A DNA stretch of 64,000 bases from CAITSH01 sp025356665 (GTDB lineage Bacteria; Pseudomonadota; Gammaproteobacteria; Burkholderiales; SG8-39), in NCBI GenBank assembly GCA_025356665.1, contig JANXRV010000066.1, positions 1-64,000 on the forward strand, in the 5' to 3' direction. Shown in pieces: positions 24,160-32,597 of the stretch; the stretch's first letter is position 1; every line of letters begins with the position of its first letter. Position numbers and translations under genes: made by a program. The notes beneath the pieces are model-generated. The model made no database searches and was not told the origin of the DNA. It was given only the letters and a program-made list of their open reading frames with translations.

Positions 24160-24780
24160 ATGCTCAAAATCTGGGGACGCATCAACTCCATCAACGTGCA
24201 AAAGGTGCTCTGGTGCCTGGATGAACTCAAGCTGCCTTATGAGCGCACCGACGCCGGCATGGCCTTTGGTTGCGTCAACGAGCCCTGGTATCGCGCCATG
24301 AACCCCAACGGCCGCGTGCCGGTGATAGATGACGAGGGCTATGTGCTGTGGGAGTCGAATGTGATCGTGCGCTACCTCGCCGCGAAGTACGCGCCCGGCA
24401 CGCTGTATCCGGAAAAGCTCGCCGAGCGCATGAACGCGGAACGCTGGATGGACTGGTGTTCGAGCACACTGGGCGCACCCATGACCACGGTGTTTTGGCA
24501 ACTGGTGCGTACCCCCGAAGACAAACGCGACATGAAAGCGGTCGAGGCCGCGGCCAAGTCTTGCGCCGAGATGTTTGGCATGCTGGAAACACACATGGCC
24601 GGAAAGCAATTCATCGCCGGCGATACCTTCACCATCGGCGACATTCCCACAGGCTGCTTTTTCAACCGCTTCATGGACCTGCCCATCGCACACCCGGCGC
24701 TGCCAAATCTACGCGCATGGCTGGAACGCCTCAAGCAGCGCCCGGGCTTTCACAAACATGTGGCACTGCCGCTGAGCTGA
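24160..24780 (+). CDS. Glutathione S-transferase family protein
   Basis: A 206-residue GST. The N-terminal thioredoxin-like domain starts MLKIWGRINSINVQKVLWCL, with the helix-1 region where the catalytic Ser/Asn/Cys sits. NGRVPVIDDEG and WESNVIVRYLA form the conserved glutathione-binding turn (cis-Pro and the ES/SN pair). The all-helical C-terminal domain includes FTIGDIPTGCFFNRF, the N-capping motif. ATG at 24160 has AAAGGAAAAG upstream; the longer frame is not needed. It is placed downstream of, and divergent from, the hydroxyacid dehydrogenase gene, in a catabolic setting. Substrate unknown. Confidence 0.9.
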   Translation: MLKIWGRINSINVQKVLWCLDELKLPYERTDAGMAFGCVNEPWYRAMNPNGRVPVIDDEGYVLWESNVIVRYLAAKYAPGTLYPEKLAERMNAERWMDWCSSTLGAPMTTVFWQLVRTPEDKRDMKAVEAAAKSCAEMFGMLETHMAGKQFIAGDTFTIGDIPTGCFFNRFMDLPIAHPALPNLRAWLERLKQRPGFHKHVALPLS

Positions 24781-24795
24781 TTTTCACCCTGCATT

Positions 24796-24830
24796 GGCTG
24801 AAAACCCGCTCCAGACGGGCATTTCCAGCC
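24796..24830. repeat. Palindromic intergenic repeat, copy E
   Basis: GGCTGAAAACCCGCTCCAG and ACGGGCATTTCCAGCC make a 35-nt imperfect hairpin. It begins 16 nt after the GST stop and lies between two convergent genes. Confidence 0.82.
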
Positions 24831-24888
24831 GATGCACGTCCATTTAACCGGTCCCCGCGCGCGCTCACCCGCTCACCATCAGTCACCA

Positions 24889-25941
24889 TCAGGGCGCGCC
24901 CACCGCACCCAAGCGCGCATCGCGTTCTGCCTTGGGCAGGCCGGCCAAATCACGCACCGCCTTGTAGAACTTCGGCAGGTCTCCGCCCTGCCCCTGCAGC
25001 AGTGCCTGGAAGCCGGGCACCAGTTCGGAATAGACGGCGACAGACGCGAGCTGGGCGTTGTTGGGGTTTTGCGTAAAGAAGCGGTCATAACCGGCAAAGC
25101 CGCCCCACGCCGATGAGGCCTTGAGCGCCTCATAATCGGCGCGCATCGCGGCAAGGGTTTCGGCCTTGCGCCGTCGCACATCGGCGACCGCGATGTTTTG
25201 CCGGTACAAGGACTCCAGCCGGGTGCGGTAGGCGAGCACCAGCGCGATGAATTCGCGTCGCCGCGACTGGAAGGATTCGTATTGCTGCAGCTGCCCGGGC
25301 GTGCCTTCGCGCCGCAGCCAGCGCTGCACCCCCTCGTGCTCGACCGCGACGGCAAACGATTCGTTAAACCGGGTGTCACCGCCAAGGTAAAACTGCTGGT
25401 GGGCGAGTTCGTGGAACAGCAGCCGCGCCAGTTCGGTTTCAGGATAGTTCACAAAGGTGTTGAGCACCGGATCGTTGAACCAGCCCAGCGTGGAGTAAGC
25501 CGGCACGCCGCCGACATAGACGTCGAATCCACGTTCGCGCAGCGCGCCGGCATGGCGCTCCGCGTCGGCCTGCGCAAACCAGCCGCGATAAGTGACACAG
25601 CCGGCCACGGGAAAACAAGACTGCTCGGGCTGGAGCGAAAATTCCGGCGCGGCAAACACATTCCACACGACGAAGGGACGGTCAAGATCAGCGTAAGCGC
25701 GGTAACTGCCGTTATCGGGCAGGCCCAGTTCGCGGCTGGCAAAGTCGCGGATCACCAACACGCGCTCGAGCCGCCTCTTCAGGCCCTGCGGCAACGTCGG
25801 CTCCTCGAGACGCTCTGCAATGGGACGGGCACGATGCAGCAAAGCGAGCTGGCCCGAAACGGCCTGCGCGTAATAGTCTATGGTCGCGCAACCGCAAAGC
25901 AACCAGGCCGTGCCGAGGCTGGCAAGCGTGCGAAGCCTCAT
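24889..25941 (-). CDS. Lipoprotein zinc aminopeptidase (PF10023-like)
   Basis: A 350-residue protein with a lipoprotein signal (LLCGC, lipidated Cys at about 18) and the zinc motif HELAH at 177-181, followed by GGDTRFNESFAVAVEHEG, which supplies the third ligand. This combination is the hallmark of the 'putative aminopeptidase' family PF10023 of proteobacteria. It is predicted to be anchored in a membrane facing the periplasm. The start overlaps the stop of the upstream alpha/beta-hydrolase by 4 nt, indicating translational coupling. Peptidase activity is a family-level inference. Confidence 0.85.
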   Translation of the reverse strand: MRLRTLASLGTAWLLCGCATIDYYAQAVSGQLALLHRARPIAERLEEPTLPQGLKRRLERVLVIRDFASRELGLPDNGSYRAYADLDRPFVVWNVFAAPEFSLQPEQSCFPVAGCVTYRGWFAQADAERHAGALRERGFDVYVGGVPAYSTLGWFNDPVLNTFVNYPETELARLLFHELAHQQFYLGGDTRFNESFAVAVEHEGVQRWLRREGTPGQLQQYESFQSRRREFIALVLAYRTRLESLYRQNIAVADVRRRKAETLAAMRADYEALKASSAWGGFAGYDRFFTQNPNNAQLASVAVYSELVPGFQALLQGQGGDLPKFYKAVRDLAGLPKAERDARLGAVGAP

Positions 25942-26555
25942 CTTGCAAACTTGCCCTGGCGCAGGAAATTAGCCGTCTGGTCTGCGACGTCGCCCGAGAA
26001 CAGCATGCCGCTGTGGCTGACCGGCAGCACGATGTGATCGGCCAGACCGGGAATACGCGTCTCCTCTATGGTAACCACGCCATCGTTGTCGCCGGGCAGC
26101 GACATGAATAATTTCGCCAGATCAAATTGGTCGCTACCTGCGATCATGCCAACCTCGCCGCGCAGGGTCCAGGTCTGCGGGCTTTCCCATATGGCCGCGC
26201 TACGACCGAGCAGCGGTCGCCCCAGTTCGTGGGCGGCGACGCGCGCGCCCGCCTGCGAACCGGCAACCGGCGATCCGAGCAGCACGGCGCGGCCAAGGCG
26301 GCCATCGGTGGCATCCTGCAGATAGCGCAGTATGACCAGGCCACCCAGGCTGTGGCCAACAAGGTGCACGCGTTGCTCCGGCAAGGCGATGATCGCGCGC
26401 GCCAGGTCAGCCGCGTTTTCCGCCAGCCCTTTGTCCATGGACGGATAACCGAAGCTGTGGGCGCTGTACCCCGCGCCCTGCAACCTCGAGGCGAGAAATT
26501 GCATGGCGAGGCGGTTAAGCCACAGACCATGCAGCAACATCACAGCTTCACGCAT
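25938..26555 (-). CDS. Alpha/beta-hydrolase (lipase-like)
   Basis: A 205-residue alpha/beta-hydrolase. The N-terminus begins with the oxyanion-hole region VMLLHGLWLNRLAM. The nucleophile elbow GHSLGG (S69) follows, and a late His in VSHSGMLFS could complete the triad. It has no signal peptide. The compact size and GSPVAGSQAG segment resemble PGAP1-like or triacylglycerol-lipase-related proteins. It overlaps by 4 nt the gene for the lipoprotein peptidase, so they are probably one unit. Substrate unknown. Confidence 0.85.
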   Translation of the reverse strand: MREAVMLLHGLWLNRLAMQFLASRLQGAGYSAHSFGYPSMDKGLAENAADLARAIIALPEQRVHLVGHSLGGLVILRYLQDATDGRLGRAVLLGSPVAGSQAGARVAAHELGRPLLGRSAAIWESPQTWTLRGEVGMIAGSDQFDLAKLFMSLPGDNDGVVTIEETRIPGLADHIVLPVSHSGMLFSGDVADQTANFLRQGKFAR

Positions 26556-26600
26556 GGTCTTGCCGAAAAAAAAGGGCGGGTAAAAAATGAGGGGGCCGCA

Positions 26601-27797
26601 TCACGCTTTTGCCTCTGACTTTGCCTTGGCCGGCACCGGCGCCGACCGCAACAACCTAAGCCCCATCACCAGCGGCAGCAGCGCAAACAAAATATAGCCA
26701 TGAGCGTAGCTGCCGCTTGCCGACACCAGCGCGCCAAACACCGGCGGGCCGAACATTGAACCGGTGAAGGTGAAGACTTGGGTGCCGCCGGTGATAATGG
26801 CGACACGCCCCGCAGGCGCCATGCGCGCCACCTCGGCCAGGAATACGCCGTTCCAGGCGGCGGCGGTGGCCGCATAGAGCGCGGCCACGCCCATGACCCA
26901 GCCCAGCGACCAGCTCGCGTTGAAACCGGCAACGACAAAACCGAATACCGACATGGCGATGCCAAGCCCGGCCAGCACATGCCGCGGCTTGAACAGGCGG
27001 TCGGCGACGGTGCCCCAGACAATGCGCGCGAAGACCCCGGTCATGCTTGCCACCGAAAACACCAACCCGGCAACGACCAGGGTATAACCCAGCTCCAGCT
27101 TGAGATAGGAAACCAGATAGGTAAGCAGGCAAACCTGCACCGACGAATACACGGCCGAACAAATAGCCAGTTCGCGCATGCGCCGGTCACGCCACACTTC
27201 GCCAAGCGGCGACAGAATGACAGACAGTCGCAATGGCGCGCGCGTCGTTTGCGCGCAGTCATGGGTGCGGCGAAAAGGCTGCAACAACGGAATAAACACC
27301 AGACTACACGCGGCGAGCACCAGCAATGCAACATGCCAGCTCATGCACAACAGCAGCGCCGGCAACAGCACACCGCTGATGGCGGCGCCCAAGGGCACAC
27401 CGGTCTGCTTGATCGAAAACACCATCACCCGCACGCCGGGCGGGGCGGCGCGCGCGAGAATATGCGAAGTGATCGGGTTGACTATCCCGTTGGCGGCACC
27501 GATCACGCTCATCGCCACAAACACCAGCAGGATTTGCGCGCTCGCGCCCAGCACAAGCCCGGCCATCAGCACCGCCGCGGCATACTGGAACAGGCGGATC
27601 GGACCGTAGCGCGCAATCAGCGCGCCACCGGCAAGACCGCTCAGCATGGCCGCTACATAGGCCGAGGAGACCAGCACACCGACCGCTGTGGGCGAGTAAC
27701 CAAAGTCCGCAGCCGCGACCGGCGCGAGCACCGCAGGCACCGCCATGGCCATCGATGTGAGCGACTGCACCGCCAGCGTCATCGACACCGTCGCCAC
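26601..27797 (-). CDS. Major facilitator superfamily transporter
   Basis: A 398-residue MFS permease with about twelve hydrophobic segments. The loop after TM2 reads GGALIARYGPIRLF, the usual cytoplasmic A-motif position. The second half repeats the pattern around WGTVADRLFKPRH. It is similar to the CynX/NarK-like anion or organic-acid carriers, but the substrate cannot be read from the sequence. The annotated start is a GTG; no ATG or strong ribosome site is present upstream, so the true start could be slightly different. It is followed 45 nt later by the hydrolase gene on the same strand. Confidence 0.85.
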   Translation of the reverse strand: MATVSMTLAVQSLTSMAMAVPAVLAPVAAADFGYSPTAVGVLVSSAYVAAMLSGLAGGALIARYGPIRLFQYAAAVLMAGLVLGASAQILLVFVAMSVIGAANGIVNPITSHILARAAPPGVRVMVFSIKQTGVPLGAAISGVLLPALLLCMSWHVALLVLAACSLVFIPLLQPFRRTHDCAQTTRAPLRLSVILSPLGEVWRDRRMRELAICSAVYSSVQVCLLTYLVSYLKLELGYTLVVAGLVFSVASMTGVFARIVWGTVADRLFKPRHVLAGLGIAMSVFGFVVAGFNASWSLGWVMGVAALYAATAAAWNGVFLAEVARMAPAGRVAIITGGTQVFTFTGSMFGPPVFGALVSASGSYAHGYILFALLPLVMGLRLLRSAPVPAKAKSEAKA

Positions 27798-27891
27798 CAG
27801 TTGTGGCGTGCCAAGATTCAGGTCGGCTAAACCGGACAGACCGTCCCCCTGTCATTCACATTCAGCCGGCGCTCAGCGCGCGCGCACCGGT

Positions 27892-28136
27892 TCATTCGAC
27901 TTCTATCGTGCCGTTCGCGCTCACGGTAATCATGCTTTGACCGCCCTCGAGCGGCGGCGGCGCCACATCGGCGGAAGCCATGGCGCGCGCCGCCATGTAG
28001 GGCCGCGGCTGCGGCACAAAGCCGCTGGTGCTGAGGCTGATTTTGCGAATCTTGTAGGCGCGTCCGGAAAACGACTGGCGCACGATTTCAGCCCGCGAGC
28101 GGAACGCCGCGACAGCGCAAAGCACCGTCGAGCTTC
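27892..28136 (-). pseudogene. SIMPL-domain (DUF541) protein remnant, C-terminal part only
   Basis: About 80 codons ending at 27892 match the C-terminal end of SIMPL/DUF541 periplasmic proteins. These are AVAAFRSRAEIVRQSFSGRA, then KIRKISLSTSG, a proline-rich P-Q-P-R-P stretch and the final GGQSMITVSANGTIEV. Complete members have about 230 residues and a signal peptide. Here the frame upstream runs straight into the 3' end of the preceding unrelated secreted protein gene, without a start or ribosome site. It looks like a 5' deletion that fused the two neighbours. Probably non-functional. Confidence 0.75.
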
Positions 28137-28139
28137 GCA

Positions 28140-28526
28140 TCAGTGCACAGCCGAAAGACGGGCAAACTCGAACGACAGGGTCACCGGCCGCGTGTTTAGG
28201 TTGGTCCAGACTATGCACACATCCCCGGCTTTTTGGGGCGAGTAGGTTCCCGACAGGATGCTGAGCTTATCTTTTTTCACCGGGTAGACCATCTGTCCGC
28301 CCTCCTGGTACTGGATGTTGAAATTAACCGGGGCGTCGGCGCGAAACCAGTAGCGCAGGTTCTGCACCGCGGTAAGACCGATGCATTCCTTGTGCGCAGA
28401 GGAACTGTTCATCGTCTTGGTCACGGTCTTGACGTTCACATTGGGTTGGGCGATGACCGGCTGGGCCAGCAGCAACGACACCGCCAAGACTCCGAACGCG
28501 CCCAACCCCGGAAGGTTTTTCATCAT
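28140..28526 (-). CDS. Secreted hypothetical protein (GOLD/PPC-like beta fold)
   Basis: A 128-residue exported protein: signal peptide to about residue 26 (QPVIAQ), then a single small domain. Features include two Cys (HKECIGL and GDVCIVW) that could form a disulfide, and a strand pattern ending CIVWTNLNTRPVTLSFEF that recalls GOLD-like or pre-peptidase C-terminal domains. I do not know a function. The stop codon is only a few bases from a SIMPL-domain remnant, so the 3' boundary may be a deletion junction, though the domain looks complete. Confidence 0.7.
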   Translation of the reverse strand: MMKNLPGLGAFGVLAVSLLLAQPVIAQPNVNVKTVTKTMNSSSAHKECIGLTAVQNLRYWFRADAPVNFNIQYQEGGQMVYPVKKDKLSILSGTYSPQKAGDVCIVWTNLNTRPVTLSFEFARLSAVH

Positions 28527-28652
28527 GTGCTTCCTTTTAGCGATCTATCCTGCACAGCTTCCGGATTTAGGTACGGAGTCAGCTCTCGGGCGGGATGACA
28601 TGGATAACCGGGGCGAAACGCAAGCGTTGCCCCGCGCGGCGTAGCGCGGGCA

Positions 28653-29030
28653 TCAGTCTTTTTTCGCCGGCTCGCTGCCCTGGCGCCGGACCCGCGCAAA
28701 CTCGGCGGACTCTTTTTCGTAGGCACGTTTTGCCTCCGCGGCACGGGCACGCGCTTCGGCGAGCGCCTTCTTTGATTTTTCCGATACCCCCCGTGCTTCA
28801 TCGGCCTGTTTTTGCAGCGCCTTGAAAGCCGTTTCGTCCTGCAACGCCTCGCGCTCGGCCCGGCCCATGCCCTGCGCCGCCTGATCAAAAGACCGCCTGG
28901 CAAAATCAACGCGCTGCTGACTCTCAAGAAACGGGTCCAGACGCGGCTTGCGCTCCTCCACCGGCGCCTGCGCAAAAGCGTGGCCGGCACAGAAAGGCAG
29001 TAAGACAAGGACAAAAACGGCAGAGCGCAT
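28653..29030 (-). CDS. Secreted coiled-coil hypothetical protein
   Basis: A 125-residue protein from the ATG at 29030. It has a signal peptide (SAVFVLVLLPFCAGHAFAQA), then a highly charged, Ala/Glu/Lys/Arg-rich region predicted to be a long helix or coiled coil. The frame is open 34 codons further upstream, but that part lacks a start-like context and would bury the signal peptide. No family is recognised. It is 126 nt downstream of the start of the preceding secreted protein gene, in the same direction. Confidence 0.65.
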   Translation of the reverse strand: MRSAVFVLVLLPFCAGHAFAQAPVEERKPRLDPFLESQQRVDFARRSFDQAAQGMGRAEREALQDETAFKALQKQADEARGVSEKSKKALAEARARAAEAKRAYEKESAEFARVRRQGSEPAKKD

Positions 29031-29281
29031 TAGTTTGATAACGCACCAAAACACAGACATATGCCAGATTCTACCCCAGCGCGCGTCGGTCTTCTCCTGC
29101 CTTGACCGGGGTGAGTATCGGGGCCGCAGCAAATATCGTCACAATGCCGATACCGCTCTCGCACGCCCACACCGTGGGGACACCATAGTAGGTTCGCAGC
29201 ATCCCTTGCCGCCATGCCCAATCCGGGCAAACGTGCCCTGCCAATTGCTCTACACTTTCTCGACCTCGTCCTCAGGATGTT

Positions 29282-30175
29282 ATGTACATGACCACAGCTT
29301 CGCCCACCCCGGGCCCGCGCATCGGCTTTATCGGCGCCGGACGGCTCGCCAGCACGCTCAGCAAGGGCCTGGCGCAAAAAGGCTTCGCCATCACTGCGGT
29401 GGCAAGCCGCACCCACGCCTCGGCGGCGCGACTGGCGGCCGCGATTCCCGGTTGCCTGGCCATGGAATCGCCCCAAGGCGTGGCCGATGCCGCCGAGTTG
29501 GTGTTCATCAGCGTGACCGATCGCGCCATCGCCGACGTGGCCGCAGCGCTGCGCTGGCGCGCCGGGGTTGCGGTCGTGCACTGCAGCGGCGCCACGGAGG
29601 TCTCGGCGCTGGCACCGGCGGCGGCGCAGGGCGCGCTGACCGGGGGCTTTCATCCGATGCAAACCTTTGCCGACCCGGAGGCGGCGCTCGCTTCACTGCC
29701 GGGTTGCACTATCGCCATAGAAGCGGCCCAAGCTCTGGCCGCACAGTTGACATCGCTTGCCGCGGCGCTCGGCTGCCGCACCATCACCCTGCCCGCCGGC
29801 GCACGCGTGCTCTATCACGCGTCCGGCGCCTATGCCTCGCAGTACGCGGTGGCATTGCTGGCCGAGGCGGCCAAACTATGGGCTTCATTCGGCGTCAGCG
29901 AAGAGAACGCCATTGCCGCGCTGCTGCCCCTGCTGCGCGGCACCGCCGCTGCCGTGGAAAAAGCCGGACTTGTAAAGGGCATGCCAGGACCGGTTTCCCG
30001 CGGCGACATTGACACCGTGCGCCGGCATCTTGTTGCGCTGGACGCGTTCGAGCCGCAGGTGGCGTCGCTCTACCGGCAACTGGCCTCGCGCACGGTGCCG
30101 CTTGCCCAGGCGCGCGGCGCACTAAGCGCGGAACAAGAGACGCAATTGCGCGCGTGGCTCGATCAAAGCGGGTAA
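29282..30175 (+). CDS. Rossmann-fold oxidoreductase, DUF2520 family
   Basis: A 297-residue protein with an N-terminal NAD(P)-binding site, RIGFIGAGRLASTL (about residues 14-27), and a C-terminal helical domain of the DUF2520 type. HCSGATEVSAL and GGFHPMQTFAD are family hallmarks. The fold resembles pyrroline-5-carboxylate reductase and NADP-dependent hydroxyacid dehydrogenases. No substrate is known. Two in-frame ATGs (29282 and 29288) are possible; CAGGATG lies just upstream. It converges with dsbC. Confidence 0.85.
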   Translation: MYMTTASPTPGPRIGFIGAGRLASTLSKGLAQKGFAITAVASRTHASAARLAAAIPGCLAMESPQGVADAAELVFISVTDRAIADVAAALRWRAGVAVVHCSGATEVSALAPAAAQGALTGGFHPMQTFADPEAALASLPGCTIAIEAAQALAAQLTSLAAALGCRTITLPAGARVLYHASGAYASQYAVALLAEAAKLWASFGVSEENAIAALLPLLRGTAAAVEKAGLVKGMPGPVSRGDIDTVRRHLVALDAFEPQVASLYRQLASRTVPLAQARGALSAEQETQLRAWLDQSG

Positions 30176-30239
30176 GGCCGGAACCGGGCCGGACTCGGCA
30201 CAAAGCAAGCTGTGCCGGCACGCTTTGAAAACGGGCATC

Positions 30240-30275
30240 GGCTGAAAAGGCACGTCCGGCAAGGCTCTCCAGTCG
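30240..30275. repeat. Palindromic intergenic repeat, copy F (degenerate)
   Basis: GGCTGAAAAGGCACGTCCGG and CAAGGCTCTCCAGTCGAT retain the outer arms of the family with several mismatches. It is 65 nt downstream of the DUF2520 gene and between convergent genes. Confidence 0.45.
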
Positions 30276-30332
30276 ATGTGCGTATTCGTCGCCAACCGCG
30301 CAACAAGCATTGCCGGTTGCCGCGTTAGTTCT

Positions 30333-31040
30333 TTACTTGGCGGACTCTTCCAGCGCAAGCTTGATGTCGTTGAAACGCGCACCGACAATGCGCTGGCCGT
30401 TGGCGAGGAAGGTGGTGGGGGTGCCGTCAATGCGCATCCTGCGTCCAAGCTCAATGTTTTTGTCGACAGGGTTATCGCAGCCGCGCGACATCGAAGGGGA
30501 GCCCGAACCGAGCATGATGTCGGACCAGGCCTTGGCGCGATCGTTGGAACACCATACGGCCTTGGACTTGTCGACCGAATTTTGCGACAGGATGGGGTAC
30601 AGGAACACATGGACGGTAACGTCGTCCAGCTTCGCCAGATCCTGCTCAAAACGCTTGCAGAAGCCGCAGTTCGGGTCTTCGAAAATTGCCAGTTGACGGC
30701 GGCCATTGCCTCGCACCACTTTAAACGCCTGGCTGAACGGCAGATCCTCGAACTTGATCGCCGTGAGCTTTTGCAAACGCTCCTCGGTGAGGTTTTTCAT
30801 GTTGCGGCCGTCGAGCACATTGCCGGAAAAAATGTAACTGACCTTCTCATCGGTATAGAGCAGCTCGTCACCGACGCGCACTTCCCACAGCCCGAGATAA
30901 GGCGTCTTGACCACGCTCTCGACCTTCACGCCCTGCAAGCGGCTTTCCAGGGTCTTCCTGATCAATGCCTCGTTAGCCTGCGCTGTCAGGGCGCCCAGCA
31001 GCAACACGGTGAGCAGCAGACTACGGATGGTTAGAAACAT
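30333..31040 (-). CDS. dsbC: Thiol:disulfide interchange protein DsbC
   Basis: Periplasmic disulfide isomerase of 235 residues. Signal peptide to about residue 22, an N-terminal dimerisation domain (LESRLQGVKVESV to about residue 85), then a thioredoxin domain with the CGFC active site at 125-128 and the cis-Pro loop GTPTTF. The extra pair of Cys (AVWC and RGCDN) matches the structural disulfide of DsbC. It corrects wrong disulfides in exported proteins and depends on DsbD in the inner membrane. LptD in this window is a plausible client. The UbiH-family gene on the same strand ends downstream of it. Confidence 0.93.
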   Translation of the reverse strand: MFLTIRSLLLTVLLLGALTAQANEALIRKTLESRLQGVKVESVVKTPYLGLWEVRVGDELLYTDEKVSYIFSGNVLDGRNMKNLTEERLQKLTAIKFEDLPFSQAFKVVRGNGRRQLAIFEDPNCGFCKRFEQDLAKLDDVTVHVFLYPILSQNSVDKSKAVWCSNDRAKAWSDIMLGSGSPSMSRGCDNPVDKNIELGRRMRIDGTPTTFLANGQRIVGARFNDIKLALEESAK

Positions 31041-31106
31041 GGGTATTCCCTTTCTCTTTTCTTTTAACAGCAGGCAAATAAATCAGGCAAGGATCTTGGT
31101 GCCAAA

Positions 31107-31141
31107 GGCTTGGGGCTTGGGGCTTGGGGCTTGGGGCTTGG
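31107..31141. repeat. Heptanucleotide tandem repeat (GGCTTGG x5)
   Basis: Five perfect 7-bp units lie 66 nt upstream of the dsbC start, between it and the end of the UbiH-family gene. Slippage here could alter spacing of the dsbC promoter but not a coding frame. Confidence 0.92.
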
Positions 31142-31168
31142 GTCTTTGATCTTGGCTCTTGACAAAAA

Positions 31169-32410
31169 TCACCCCAGGGCACGTCGCGCCAGCAAGGCTT
31201 TTAAGACAGGCGATGCTGCAGTTAAGTTCAAGCCGGTATTGCGCAGCCAGGCGACCGCACCGGCACGGGAGCCAAACAGACGGGCCAGTGAATCGGTGGC
31301 CAGGCGCATCGCCAGTATATCCTCGGCGCGGGCACGCTGATAGCGGCGCAACAGACGTAAATCGCCGCAGCTGCGCACCTTCTCACGCTGCAACAGGATC
31401 TCGGCCAGCACACGCGCGTCGGAAAACCCCAGGTTGACACCCTGCCCGGCGAGCGGGTGCACGGTGTGGGCGGCATCACCAACCAGCGCGAGGCCGGCAC
31501 GCACCGTGGCGGCGGCGATCTGCCGCGCAAGCGGAAATGCGGCGGGCGTACCCAGCAGGCGCATCCTGCCCAGGGCCTCGCCACCAGCGCGGGAGACGCA
31601 GCGGGCGAACGAATCGGGCGCCATGGCGAGCAGGCTGCGCGCGTGCGCATCGGGCGTCGACCAGACCATGGAAACACGGTTGCCCGGCAGTGGCAGCCAG
31701 GCCAGGATCCCCTGTTCCCCGAACCATTGGCGCGCAATGCCATCGTGCGCATAGGCGCATTCGAAATTGGCGACCACACCAAGCTGGTCGTAGGCTTGCA
31801 CATCGAGCGCGATGCCCGCCGCCTGGCGCAGCCAGGACCGGCTGCCATCGGCGGCAACCAGCAAATCGGCGTGCAGGATGCCGCCCCCGTCGAGTTCAAT
31901 CGCGTTTTCGGACTCGAGCAGGCGCACACAACGCGCCGGGCAATGCAGCGCCACGCTTCGCGCCGAGCGCAGACCCTGCCACAACGCGGTCTGCACGCGC
32001 CCCGATTCGACGATCCAGGCGAGTTCGGCGACAGCACATTCGTAGGCGGAAAAATCCAGCCGCGAACCCTTGCCATCGCCAAACACACGCATGGCACGAA
32101 CCGGCGACAGGCGCTGCGGATCAATGACCTGCCAGGCCCCGAGTTGTGCGAGGAAATCAACGCTGCCCGGGCTGAGCGCGTAGACGCGGCTGTCCCATGC
32201 GGTGAAATCGGTCTGCAAAGGGGCGGGTTCGGCAGCGTCGACCAAAGCCACGCTGAGCCCGCTGTCGGGTCGGGACAGCGCAAGCGCCAGGCTGGCACCA
32301 ACCAGCCCGGCACCAACGATGACGACATCGAATCGCGCCTTCTGTCCTGGGTGCGCCGGGTGCGCGGCGCGCGAAAGGGGTGCAGTGTGTGGTGTGCGCA
32401 GGGACATCAA
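31169..32410 (-). CDS. UbiH/UbiF/COQ6-family FAD hydroxylase
   Basis: A 413-residue flavoprotein hydroxylase of the ubiquinone pathway. The FAD motif VVIVGAGLVGASLALAL is near residues 29-45, the AADGSRS segment is in the middle, and GLALVGDAAHTVHPLAGQG forms the second FAD motif typical of UbiH/COQ6. Members insert ring hydroxyls at C1, C5 or C6. A second such enzyme lies at 54268-55395, so this one is probably a different regiospecific member (UbiF-, UbiM- or UbiI-like). The first 22 residues are variable and the start may be later. It lies upstream of dsbC on the same strand. Confidence 0.87.
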   Translation of the reverse strand: MMSLRTPHTAPLSRAAHPAHPGQKARFDVVIVGAGLVGASLALALSRPDSGLSVALVDAAEPAPLQTDFTAWDSRVYALSPGSVDFLAQLGAWQVIDPQRLSPVRAMRVFGDGKGSRLDFSAYECAVAELAWIVESGRVQTALWQGLRSARSVALHCPARCVRLLESENAIELDGGGILHADLLVAADGSRSWLRQAAGIALDVQAYDQLGVVANFECAYAHDGIARQWFGEQGILAWLPLPGNRVSMVWSTPDAHARSLLAMAPDSFARCVSRAGGEALGRMRLLGTPAAFPLARQIAAATVRAGLALVGDAAHTVHPLAGQGVNLGFSDARVLAEILLQREKVRSCGDLRLLRRYQRARAEDILAMRLATDSLARLFGSRAGAVAWLRNTGLNLTAASPVLKALLARRALG

Positions 32411-32555
32411 GACATTGTAGCCATTGTAGCCAGGCTGGCTAGGGCGACTGCGGTGGCGTCGCCCGCACGCTGCCCGCCTGAACCCAGTTGCGCAGCCCCC
32501 TTCAATTCAGCGACTCGCCAAATGGCCGACCGGCTAGGCCACGAGTACCAACACT

Positions 32556-32597
32556 CAGACGCAGACGCAGACTCAGGCCCAGACCCAGGCTCAGGCC
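32556..32597. repeat. Hexanucleotide repeat (CAGRCN x7) spanning the panE stop
   Basis: Seven related 6-bp units (CAGACG, CAGACG, CAGACT, CAGGCC, CAGACC, CAGGCT, CAGGCC) run across the last codons and stop of the ketopantoate reductase gene into the intergenic space. The rest of the 180-bp gap (32411-32590) shows nothing notable. Confidence 0.8.
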
